A DNA stretch of 64,000 nt, taken from assembly GCF_003019675.1 (NCBI RefSeq), contig NZ_CP028105.1, positions 2,186,282 to 2,250,281 of the forward strand, given 5' to 3'. This DNA is from Fusobacterium ulcerans. GTDB taxonomy: Bacteria > Fusobacteriota > Fusobacteriia > Fusobacteriales > Fusobacteriaceae. Position 1 is the stretch's first letter. The number at the start of each line of letters is the position of its first letter. This document shows, piece by piece, positions 8,536 to 16,423 of this stretch. The position numbers and the translations under genes were made by a program. The notes under the pieces were generated by a model, which saw only the letters and a program-made list of their open reading frames with translations, was not told where the DNA came from and ran no database searches.

Positions 8536-9954
8536 TTACCAGTTAGCAGTTCTCTCAGATAAAGGATCACTACATTCCATCATTCTATAACAGAATTTTA
8601 ATAGAAGATCACTTTTTAATTCTTTAAAATTTTCATTAAAAAATAAATTTTCTTTCTCTAAAGGATCATTCTTTAAGTCATAAAGTTCCCCATAATTTTC
8701 GTTGAGAAATAAATTTAATTTATATCGTTTATCTCTATATGTTTTTATCATAATCCCTCTATCTCTAGCATCATATGTGACAACTGCTGAAGATTTTTTT
8801 CTAACTGAAGAAATGTTTTTAATTAGAGTATTGAGACTCTCTCCTTGAATTCCATAAGGAATATTACTTCCTATTAATTCAAGGATAGTAGGAACAATAT
8901 CAATATTTTCAACAACAGTGTCTGAGACTCCTTTTGAAACTCCTTTTCCCCAGATTAATAACGGAACTTTAATTAGATCATCATACATAAATGGCCCTTT
9001 TTGTAAAAGTCCATAATCCCCCATGTATTCTCCATGATCGCTTGTAAAAATTATTATTGTATTGTCTAACTGCTTTTTTTCTTCTAAGGACTTTAGAATT
9101 TTTCCTATTTCTTGGTCGATAAAAGAAATCATAGCATAATAATATTTTGTAAATTCTTCTATTTTTTCATCAGAGAAATTATGCTGCTCTCCACCCCCAG
9201 GCCAATATCCATTTTTTCCTTGTTTTTGCAGATGTTCAGGTCTTCCATTACATAGGAAATTTTTTGAAATAGGTTTATCTATAATTGTATTTTCATATAA
9301 TGAAGCAAATTTTTCTATGGGATCAAAGGGATGATGAGGATCAACAAAGCTTGTCCACATAAAAAGAGGAGAATTGAAATCATGATTTATTATTTCCTCA
9401 CAGCTTTTCATACCTATCCAATAAGTTTGATTCATTTCTTCTGGAAGGGGATTTATGCCATCTTCGCCTTTACCAACAGCAAGATCATAACCATTTGCTT
9501 TTATGTAATCTAGATATTTTCCCTGCTTATCATCTTCTGTTATAAAAGTTTTATCAAAACCATAATAAGTATTATCTTTTGTTCTATTTCTATCTCTGAA
9601 ATCTACATCTTCAAAATTGTTATTAAAGTCTTTAAGCTGTGGTCTTAGATGCATTTTACCAACAGCTATATTATAGTAATTATAGATTTTTAAAATATCT
9701 GCTAAAGTAGTTTCATTCTCATTAAGACATGTCCCAATATTCCATGCTCCTGTATTCATCGGATATCTTCCTGTAAATATGGCAGCTCTCGATGGAGTAC
9801 ATACTGGACTTGTACAAAATGAATTTGTGAAAATATATCCTTCATCAGCTAAAGAATCTAATACAGGTGTTTTTATTTTTTTGTTGATATATCCAACAGT
9901 ATCAGCTCTAAGCTGGTCAGCAGTTATCAAAATAATATTAGGCTTGTTATTCAT
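8536..9954 (-). CDS. Type I sulfatase, Cys-type (formylglycine-dependent)
   Basis: An alkaline-phosphatase-superfamily sulfatase. The N-terminal metal site reads TADQLRAD (residues 11-18). The signature C-T-P-S-R at 52-56, followed by AAIFTG, is the cysteine that must be oxidised to formylglycine. SDHGEYMGD supplies further metal ligands. No signal peptide is visible, so it is probably cytoplasmic, acting on imported sulfated sugars. The start at 9954 is chosen for its AAGGAG SD; nine extra in-frame codons upstream are unlikely. The start overlaps the ROK gene by 8 bases, implying coupling. The maturase (anSME) must be encoded elsewhere. Confidence 0.93.
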   Translation of the reverse strand: MNNKPNIILITADQLRADTVGYINKKIKTPVLDSLADEGYIFTNSFCTSPVCTPSRAAIFTGRYPMNTGAWNIGTCLNENETTLADILKIYNYYNIAVGKMHLRPQLKDFNNNFEDVDFRDRNRTKDNTYYGFDKTFITEDDKQGKYLDYIKANGYDLAVGKGEDGINPLPEEMNQTYWIGMKSCEEIINHDFNSPLFMWTSFVDPHHPFDPIEKFASLYENTIIDKPISKNFLCNGRPEHLQKQGKNGYWPGGGEQHNFSDEKIEEFTKYYYAMISFIDQEIGKILKSLEEKKQLDNTIIIFTSDHGEYMGDYGLLQKGPFMYDDLIKVPLLIWGKGVSKGVSDTVVENIDIVPTILELIGSNIPYGIQGESLNTLIKNISSVRKKSSAVVTYDARDRGIMIKTYRDKRYKLNLFLNENYGELYDLKNDPLEKENLFFNENFKELKSDLLLKFCYRMMECSDPLSERTANW

Positions 9955-11095
9955 TGCTTTCTCCTTTAAACATACTTTCAAAGAATTGTGAATTTGTTAT
10001 ATTTTCAATTCCATATTGGATAGCTCCTTTTATTATCAAGTTATCATTATAATCAGATCTTTCTATAAGTATTTCTTTTGTTTTGTCTAAAGAGTTGTTT
10101 TTTAATATTCTTTTTAGCTCTTTCCAAAAGAAATCATCAATAAATGTAATTTTACCTGTGATAATAATTTTTTCAGGAGTTATAAGGTTGTTTACCCATA
10201 AAATTATGTAAGAAAGAGGTCTTAATAAAGTTAAAATCTCATCTCTAAAAAAAGACTTATTTTTATTAGCTTCTTCAACTATTTTGTCATAAGAAAAATG
10301 TTCTCCAGTTTTATTGTATACTTTCTCCTCTATTCTCCAGTTAGCCATGACAGTTTCAAGGCATCCTTTATTTCCACAGACGCATAGAAGAGAAGATTCA
10401 GAATAATCAAAAGGAATATGACCTATTTCTTTAAGCTCAAAGCTTCTTTCATTAGAAACTAGATCATACTTTGATATAGTAGAGCCAACGCCATTTTCAA
10501 TATTAAGTATTACAAAATCTTTTTGACTTTCATAAATTTTAGATTGAGATAAAGCAATGAGATTTACTCCATTTTCGATTATAGTTGTTATACTGAAATT
10601 ATTTTCGAAGATCTCTTTTAAATTCAAATTTTTCCAATGATAATATGTAGAAATCTCAGCTATTCCTTTAAAAGAATCAACTATTCCATTCATTCCTATA
10701 CTTATGAGCATAATTTTATAGTTCTTTAATATTTCATTTACTTTTTTTAGTGTAGAATTTAATATATCTGTTTTAGAGTCAATAGAAATCGATTCTGTTG
10801 TTAAAATTTTTCCATAAATATCAGCAATAGATATAGTTACACTGCTTAATCCAAAATAAATGGCCATAATATTTTGGAATTTACTTAAATTTATGTAAAG
10901 ATATTTTGGCTTTTTGCCAGTTTTAGAAGTATCTACAGTATCAGTTTCAATAATATAGTTTTTTTCTATGAGAGATTTTACAAGCTTACTCACAGCCATT
11001 CTAGATATTCCTAAGATTTCAGCTAATTCATTTCTTGTTATTTTTTTCTTAGTAATTAAAAGATTTAAAATTGCAATTTTATTATTTCTTTTCAA
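9947..11095 (-). CDS. ROK family transcriptional regulator
   Basis: A 382-residue repressor of the NagC/XylR type. A winged helix-turn-helix (residues about 15-60, ELAEILGISRMAVSKLVKSL) is followed by a ROK sugar-kinase-like domain with the zinc motif C-V-C-G-N-K-G-C-L-E. The start is TTG with a consensus SD (AGGAGGT). It is the first gene of the sulfatase operon and probably senses a sugar or amino sugar derived from the sulfatase substrate. Two copies of AGTAAACTATTTT upstream are candidate operators. Confidence 0.92.
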   Translation of the reverse strand: MKRNNKIAILNLLITKKKITRNELAEILGISRMAVSKLVKSLIEKNYIIETDTVDTSKTGKKPKYLYINLSKFQNIMAIYFGLSSVTISIADIYGKILTTESISIDSKTDILNSTLKKVNEILKNYKIMLISIGMNGIVDSFKGIAEISTYYHWKNLNLKEIFENNFSITTIIENGVNLIALSQSKIYESQKDFVILNIENGVGSTISKYDLVSNERSFELKEIGHIPFDYSESSLLCVCGNKGCLETVMANWRIEEKVYNKTGEHFSYDKIVEEANKNKSFFRDEILTLLRPLSYIILWVNNLITPEKIIITGKITFIDDFFWKELKRILKNNSLDKTKEILIERSDYNDNLIIKGAIQYGIENITNSQFFESMFKGESNE

Positions 11096-11370
11096 TTTTT
11101 ACCTCCTAAAGCTTTATAAGAGTTTGATACTTGAATTATATAAGATTTATTTTTTTATTTATAGATATAAAAGCATCAATTTTTAAACTCTTTGTATATT
11201 TTAATAAACTTAAAAGTAAACTATTTTACAATTAGTGATAAATAGGCATATTTGTTAGTAAACTATTTTTTGAATTTTGAGTAAAAAAATAAAATTTTGA
11301 ACTATTTGCTTATTAAAAGTTAAAAAACAAAATAAATAAAACTAAAATAAAACGTTTTTTTTAATAAAAA
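11096..11370 (-). promoter_or_regulatory. Upstream region of the sulfatase operon with paired operator-like repeats
   Basis: AT-rich region without a gene. The 13-base sequence AGTAAACTATTTT occurs twice in the same orientation, at 11215-11227 and 11257-11269. The spacing is exactly 42 bases, close to four helical turns. The first copy lies within GTAAA-N4-TTTAC, an inverted repeat. Binding by the adjacent ROK regulator is inferred. Confidence 0.5.
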
Positions 11371-11399
11371 GAGCCTGACTTAATTATTTTGTCAGGCTC
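11371..11399 (-). terminator. Terminator of the OLD-CHAP operon
   Basis: Perfect 9-bp stem GAGCCTGAC / GTCAGGCTC. Read on the minus strand it is followed by TTTTTATT, just after the CHAP gene stop codon. Confidence 0.9.
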
Positions 11400-11408
11400 A
11401 ATCTTAAT

Positions 11409-12005
11409 TTATTCAGAAAGTGATAATCTTCCAATAACTCTTTTAGAGTTTATAGACCATTTATTATTTTCATAAGTAAGTTTAAATTTTTCTCTAGTTT
11501 TTTTCCAAACATTTTGCTGAACAATTTCAATATTGTCATCTTCAACATTAGATATTATAGCAACATGACCATAAGGATTTAAAATATATGGTTTGAATAT
11601 TATTATATCCCCAACAGAAGGTTTTTTAAAACTAGGATTAGAAAATTGCAGTAATCCTCTTTTAATATTTATTTCCCCATCTTTTAGCTCTTTATTATAG
11701 AAATCTTTAGCATTTCCATAAGTAGCAGGCATTTTATGGTTGTAGTATTCAAAATAATATCTCTTTATAAATTCAACACATTGATACTTCATTCCAATAT
11801 TGTATCCATCTTCAGAAAGGTTTCTTCCAAAAGACTTTGTTGGAAATCCATTAAAATATACTTTTACATTATTGAAGCTGTCTAATTCTTTTCCAACCTC
11901 TTTATCTATTTTCATTTTAAAAAATACAATTCCTATTATTATAATTAAAATAATTTTAGGCAAGGTACTTCTCTTTTTCTTTTTACGAAAAATTGAACTA
12001 GCCAT
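11409..12005 (-). CDS. Membrane-anchored CHAP-domain amidase/peptidase
   Basis: A 198-residue protein with a basic N-terminus, one membrane segment (about residues 16-29) and a CHAP domain. The likely catalytic Cys76 lies in YQCVEF and His147 in YGHVAIIS. CHAP enzymes cleave peptidoglycan cross-bridges or glutathionylspermidine-like amides. The single N-terminal anchor would place the domain outside the inner membrane. The start at 12005 is set by a GGGGGG SD six bases upstream; the TTG 15 bases earlier would lie inside it. It begins 25 bases after the OLD gene stop, so the two form an operon closed by a terminator. The real substrate is unknown. Confidence 0.82.
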   Translation of the reverse strand: MASSIFRKKKKRSTLPKIILIIIIGIVFFKMKIDKEVGKELDSFNNVKVYFNGFPTKSFGRNLSEDGYNIGMKYQCVEFIKRYYFEYYNHKMPATYGNAKDFYNKELKDGEINIKRGLLQFSNPSFKKPSVGDIIIFKPYILNPYGHVAIISNVEDDNIEIVQQNVWKKTREKFKLTYENNKWSINSKRVIGRLSLSE

Positions 12006-12030
12006 ATAATTCCCCCCCAAGATATTTTAT

Positions 12031-13374
12031 TTAGCTGAATATTTTTCTTATTTTCTTTTCTAGTTGAGCTGGAACTGTATAATTTTCTTCTGAAACTGTT
12101 TTAAGAGCATTAAAAGGTTTATTTTTATAATTTTTTCTTTCTCTCTTTTCATTATAAAGTTCCTCTTCTATATCGTTATCAAATTCTATGAAATCACCAA
12201 AATCATAATTAATAGTCTTTTGAATAGAATGATTTTTTATATTTGAATTTTCTATTTCAGATTCAGTTCTCCAGAAATGATTATCCTTATCATAAATGGC
12301 AACATAAGGCAATTTAAAAGCATTTAAAAGTTTTATGAACTGTGGAATAATGCTTTTGCTACCACATTCAAGAATAGAGTAGTCATACTTATAAATTCCT
12401 AGTTTTTTAGAAAGATACCCAAGAACTATTTTATCTGTTTGCCCTTCTACCAGAATAACTTTCTTAGCAAAGAAAAGTTCACTTCGATCAGGATTTATCC
12501 AATAGTTCATATTAAAGTATTTTACCTCATCTCCAGAAAAAAGTCTTCCTTTAAATTGAAAAGCCCTGCTTCCATTATCAGCATTTCTGATAATACATAT
12601 GGATTTATAGTGCTTTAAACTTATAAAGTTGCTTGAATGAGTAGAAATGTATAATTGCAGTCCCAATTTGCTGAGGGCAATAAAACAATCATACAATTCT
12701 TTTTCAGCCTGAGGGTGAAGATATAGTTCAGGTTCTTCAAAGAATATCATAGTATTTCCTATTATGCTTGTTTCCACTTTTTTAGATTCAGCAGCTAATG
12801 CTCTGAATAACTCAAATAATAGTGCTCTATACAATCCTTTGCTTACATATTCTGCTGTGAGAGTATCTGATAAATTTTTCATTTCTTTTAATACAAATTT
12901 TTCATCTATATCTCTTTTTTTCAAAATATTTAAAAAAGAATTAATAAAATGTTCTGCTTGTTCATGTTCTGTAAAAGCTGGAATAAAAAGAATAGGAATA
13001 TTAGAAACAATATTTATATATGTATCATAATTTATTTCAGTCCATTCTCTATTTTTTCCTATTTTGTATTGTATTTCATGGTTAGGATATTTGACAATTC
13101 TAATTTTTAATTCTTTGTTGTATATATAATTTTCTAATTCTTTAAAAGTTTTTCTGGAAAAGTTAGAAAAACTTCCTTCTAATTCCAAAGGAATATTTTG
13201 ATTTCGGATATCCTTTGTTCTTAAATTACGAAAACCTAAAAAAAACATTATAGAAGACATAATACTGGATTTTCCATTATTAGCCGGTCCTATAAAAAGC
13301 ATAAGATTCTCAAAATCAACTTTTGTATATTCTATACATTGCCAATTAACAATTTTTAATTTTTTCAAATACAT
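12031..13374 (-). CDS. OLD-family ATP-dependent nuclease (AAA ATPase + TOPRIM)
   Basis: A 447-residue protein with an ABC/SMC-type ATPase: Walker A GPANNGKS at residues 29-36, and the Walker B-like segment FFEEPELYLHP at about 211-221. A C-terminal TOPRIM domain follows, with a glutamate in LVEGQTDK (about 310) and an acidic pair in IYDKDNHF (about 360). This order is that of overcoming-lysogenization-defect (OLD) nucleases such as P2 Old and GajA. No UvrD-like helicase lies beside it, so it is not a Gabija pair but a stand-alone (class 1) type. Family members act in phage defence or DNA repair. The SD is AAAGGAG. It is divergent from the next gene. Confidence 0.88.
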   Translation of the reverse strand: MYLKKLKIVNWQCIEYTKVDFENLMLFIGPANNGKSSIMSSIMFFLGFRNLRTKDIRNQNIPLELEGSFSNFSRKTFKELENYIYNKELKIRIVKYPNHEIQYKIGKNREWTEINYDTYINIVSNIPILFIPAFTEHEQAEHFINSFLNILKKRDIDEKFVLKEMKNLSDTLTAEYVSKGLYRALLFELFRALAAESKKVETSIIGNTMIFFEEPELYLHPQAEKELYDCFIALSKLGLQLYISTHSSNFISLKHYKSICIIRNADNGSRAFQFKGRLFSGDEVKYFNMNYWINPDRSELFFAKKVILVEGQTDKIVLGYLSKKLGIYKYDYSILECGSKSIIPQFIKLLNAFKLPYVAIYDKDNHFWRTESEIENSNIKNHSIQKTINYDFGDFIEFDNDIEEELYNEKRERKNYKNKPFNALKTVSEENYTVPAQLEKKIRKIFS

Positions 13375-13404
13375 AAAAAACTCCTTTCTATATATTTATT
13401 TCTA

Positions 13405-13433
13405 TTGACATTTTAACGGAAAAAAAATATAAT
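13405..13433 (+). promoter_or_regulatory. Sigma-70 type promoter for the L,D-transpeptidase gene
   Basis: Consensus -35 TTGACA (13405-13410) and -10 TATAAT (13428-13433) are separated by 17 bases. They are followed by a roughly 45-base leader to the ATG at 13488. Confidence 0.85.
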
Positions 13434-13487
13434 TTCAATGTAAACTTTCTATATATAAAAAATTTTCTAGGAGGACAGTGTATAGTT

Positions 13488-14144
13488 ATGATAAAAAAAG
13501 TTTTGTTAGCGTTAACTTTGTTTAGCACTTTGTCTTTTGGAGCAGAAAGAAACCTTGAGGAAGGGTATATAAAAAAAATGTATAGTGATTTAAATTTGAA
13601 TCAAAAAGTTGAGTACACAATTTTCAGAAAAGCATATAAAGGTTATATGCAGATACCAGATAAAAGAGAAGGGCTTCTTACAATAGTGGATTATACAAAG
13701 CCATCAAATGTTGAAAGATTTTTTGTATTGGATCTTAATAAAAGAAAAGTTGCCTACAGCACATATGTAACACATGGAAAAAATTCTGGATTAACTTCAG
13801 CTCTTAATTTTTCAAATAATAAAAATTCATATATGAGTTCATTAGGATTTTATATGACTAATGATTCATATGTTGGAAGTAATGGATATTCATTGAGACT
13901 AAAAGGATTAGAAGCTGGAATAAACTCAAATGCTCTCAGCAGAAATATAGTTGTACATGGAGCAGATTATGCTGAACCTGATTTTATAGAGAGGTATGGA
14001 TTCCTTGGAAGAAGTGAAGGGTGTCCAGCTATACCGACTACAATTTCCAGAGATGTTATTGACTCTATAAAAGATAGAACAGTTTTATTTATTATAGGTA
14101 ATGACAGGCATTATTATGAAAAAAGCAGTTATGCATCATTATAA
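13488..14144 (+). CDS. Secreted L,D-transpeptidase-like (YkuD_2) protein
   Basis: A 218-residue exported protein. A signal peptide (residues 1-18, cleavage near SFG-AE) precedes a murein L,D-transpeptidase catalytic-domain-like module. His157 (VVHGAD) and Cys179 in the motif GRSEGCPAIP are the expected catalytic pair. YkuD_2 members are thought to act on peptidoglycan cross-links in the periplasm, though activity is poorly documented. It has its own strong promoter and terminator, so it is monocistronic. The GAGGA SD is followed by a twelve-base spacing. Confidence 0.85.
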   Translation: MIKKVLLALTLFSTLSFGAERNLEEGYIKKMYSDLNLNQKVEYTIFRKAYKGYMQIPDKREGLLTIVDYTKPSNVERFFVLDLNKRKVAYSTYVTHGKNSGLTSALNFSNNKNSYMSSLGFYMTNDSYVGSNGYSLRLKGLEAGINSNALSRNIVVHGADYAEPDFIERYGFLGRSEGCPAIPTTISRDVIDSIKDRTVLFIIGNDRHYYEKSSYASL

Positions 14145-14173
14145 AAAATAATAATAGAAAATATAAGAATAAG

Positions 14174-14212
14174 TGACCAAAGGTTTTAATTAACTTTTGG
14201 TCATTTTTTATT
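14174..14212 (+). terminator. Terminator of the L,D-transpeptidase gene
   Basis: TGACCAAA (from 14174) pairs with TTTGGTCA ending near 14203, followed by TTTTTTATTT. Confidence 0.8.
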
Positions 14213-14452
14213 TGTGTTTTTAAAATGTTGTTTGTGTGAAAAATATGTATAAAAAAATATATTTTATTCACAATTTATTCATAATTACATATTATAGTAT
14301 CAATATGAAAGAAAAGATTTAAGTGCTAATTTTTCTTGATTTAAAGATAAGGCAGCGAAGATTTCCCAGATTAAAACTGCCTTGCAGGTAAATTATTATG
14401 ATGCTCATAAAGCATGTATAATTTAATATAAAAAAGTACAGGGGGTATTTTT
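14213..14452 (+). promoter_or_regulatory. fomA promoter and structured 5' leader
   Basis: A plausible promoter is TTCACA (14267-14272), 17 bases, TATTAT (14290-14295). About 50 bases into the transcript, AAGGCAG (14349-14355) and CTGCCTT (14377-14383) form a hairpin. The gene starts after a GGGGG SD. A leader of roughly 150 bases with a stem-loop fits post-transcriptional control of an abundant porin. Confidence 0.55.
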
Positions 14453-15559
14453 ATGAAAAAATCTTTATTATTAGTTAGTGCATTTTTAGCAGTAGCAGCA
14501 ATGGCTCAAGCTAAAGAAATTGTACCTGCTCCAGTTGTAACAGAGGAAGCACCAGTACAAGTTGTAGAAAAAGAAGTTATTGTCTACAGAGATAAACCTG
14601 AAGTATTCAGACCAAATGGTTATGTAAATTTACATTATAAATATTATGGAGATGCTGAAGAGCTAAACTATAAAAATGATGGAAAAAGTAATAACTATGG
14701 AAGAGTTGAATTAAAAGGTAAAATCAACATGACTGAAAACCAAGCTTTGGAATACAGAATAAGAGATTACAATAGCTGGAACTCAACAGGAAATACTGAA
14801 GATAAAGGAATGGATGGAACAGAAGCAAGATTCAGATATTTCTATAATCATGGAAATTTAGGAGATTCTAAAGTAAACCTAACTTCAAGAATTCACTACC
14901 AAGATAATGGACATGATGATGATACTCAAGAATTAGAATATCAAGCAAGATTTAACTTTGCTGACTATATGTTCAACAATGATTTTGTAAAAACTACAGA
15001 CTTTGTAGTAGCTCCAAAATATAAATATGCATGGTTAAATAGCGATGATTATGATAACCAAATAGGTGTAGACTTATATACAATGCATGAATTCCCATTA
15101 GGATTCTCATTTGAATTTAATGTATATGCAACTCAACATTTCTATGGAAAAGATCAAGCGACTGGAGCAAACAGCACAGTAGATGACAACTTTGGAGTAG
15201 ATGTAGAGGCATACTTATACAATACTACTAACCTATATTCAAATGGAAAACTTAATATAGATTTCTATTTTGAAGGTGGATTTGATCCATATTCTTGGAA
15301 CTCAGAAAATGTTCTAAAAAGAGAGTATAGAACTAATAACTTTGATAAAGAATCTGATCCTGTAAAAGTATCATATGAAGATTCTAAATATAGATTGTAT
15401 GCTTGGCCTCAAATCATCACTTCATACAATGTAACTGATTCATTTAAAACTTATGTATCTTTAGGTGCTGAGTATACAAATGGATATAAATATGAAAGCG
15501 ATGCACAAGATTGGAGATGGCAGCCAGTTGCTGTAGTAGGATTCAAAACTACATTCTAA
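14453..15559 (+). CDS. fomA: FomA-family major outer-membrane porin
   Basis: A 368-residue outer-membrane beta-barrel. A clear signal peptide (residues 1-20, ending AMAQA) is followed by a Pro/Val/Glu-rich linker and a tyrosine- and asparagine-rich sequence of alternating polar and hydrophobic strands. The barrel closes with a terminal phenylalanine (VVGFKTTF), as required for Bam-dependent insertion. It resembles the Fusobacterium FomA porin, a general diffusion channel and adhesin. Codon use is strongly biased, consistent with high expression. It is monocistronic between a leader with a hairpin and a strong terminator. The genome probably has several paralogues, so the symbol marks the family. 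Confidence 0.85.
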   Translation: MKKSLLLVSAFLAVAAMAQAKEIVPAPVVTEEAPVQVVEKEVIVYRDKPEVFRPNGYVNLHYKYYGDAEELNYKNDGKSNNYGRVELKGKINMTENQALEYRIRDYNSWNSTGNTEDKGMDGTEARFRYFYNHGNLGDSKVNLTSRIHYQDNGHDDDTQELEYQARFNFADYMFNNDFVKTTDFVVAPKYKYAWLNSDDYDNQIGVDLYTMHEFPLGFSFEFNVYATQHFYGKDQATGANSTVDDNFGVDVEAYLYNTTNLYSNGKLNIDFYFEGGFDPYSWNSENVLKREYRTNNFDKESDPVKVSYEDSKYRLYAWPQIITSYNVTDSFKTYVSLGAEYTNGYKYESDAQDWRWQPVAVVGFKTTF

Positions 15560-15609
15560 TAAAATAAAAAAGTTAAGTTTATTATAAATACTTAAGTAAA
15601 CTGCTATGA

Positions 15610-15652
15610 AAAAGCCGATTTCTGCTAAAATTCAGAAATCGGCTTTTCTTTT
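15610..15652 (+). terminator. Strong terminator of the porin gene
   Basis: AAGCCGATTTCTG and CAGAAATCGGCTT (ending near 15647) form a 13-bp or longer perfect stem with an 8-base loop, followed by a T-rich tract. Confidence 0.93.
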
Positions 15653-15739
15653 GTTTAAAAATAAAAAGTATTATCTTTTTTATATTTTTTTTATATGATA
15701 TAATTTGGAAATAAGAGCTTTTTAGTTGGTGGAGGTATT

Positions 15740-16402
15740 GTGAAAAAGATTCTGATAGTAGAGGATGAAAAGGAAATAAGAAATATTTTAAAGGTATATT
15801 TGCTAACAGCAGGATATGAAGTAACAGAATCAGCAGATGGAGAAGAGGCAATGAAAATTTTTTATGAAAAGCCTTTTGATCTGGTAATATTGGATATAAT
15901 GCTTCCTAAAAAGGATGGTTGGAGTATATGCCGTGAAATAAAAGAGTATAGCTCTGTCCCTGTAATAATTATAACAGCAAGAGATAATGAAAATGATGAA
16001 GTGTTTGGTTTTGAAATAGGAGCAGATGACTATATAACAAAACCTTTCAGTAATAAAGTATTTTTAGCAAGAGTGAAGACAGTTTTAAAAAATAAAACTA
16101 TTGTTAATAACAGTAATGAGATAGAAGTAGGAAAGCTTAAAATAAATGATGTTTCTCACAGTGTGTCTAAAGAAGGAAAAAATTTAGATCTTGCTCCTAA
16201 AGAATATGAAATACTGATGTACTTTATCAAAAATAAAAATATAGCTTTAAGCAGGGAAAAGATGCTTACAGAGATATGGGGATATGGTTTTGTTGGAAAC
16301 GACAGAACAATAGATGTTCATATAAAAAACCTCAGAAAAAAAATTGGGGGAGAATATATTAAAACTATAAGAAGTGTTGGTTATAAGTTTGAAATAAAAT
16401 AA
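15740..16402 (+). CDS. OmpR/PhoB-type response regulator
   Basis: A 220-residue two-component regulator. The receiver domain has the acidic pair in VEDEKE, phospho-acceptor Asp52 in LDIMLP, and Lys in TKPFS. The winged-helix DNA-binding domain runs from about residue 125 (RTIDVHIKNLRKKIG near the end). The start is GTG behind a GGTGGAGG SD. The partner histidine kinase follows after 21 bases. Position next to the porin gene allows envelope-related control, but nothing in the sequence proves the target. Confidence 0.95.
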   Translation: MKKILIVEDEKEIRNILKVYLLTAGYEVTESADGEEAMKIFYEKPFDLVILDIMLPKKDGWSICREIKEYSSVPVIIITARDNENDEVFGFEIGADDYITKPFSNKVFLARVKTVLKNKTIVNNSNEIEVGKLKINDVSHSVSKEGKNLDLAPKEYEILMYFIKNKNIALSREKMLTEIWGYGFVGNDRTIDVHIKNLRKKIGGEYIKTIRSVGYKFEIK

Positions 16403-16423
16403 AGAAAAGGAATATGATTATTT

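Noticed and set aside
12031-13374. Gabija defence system
   Set aside because: No UvrD-type GajB gene is adjacent, and the protein is shorter than GajA; only the OLD family can be claimed.
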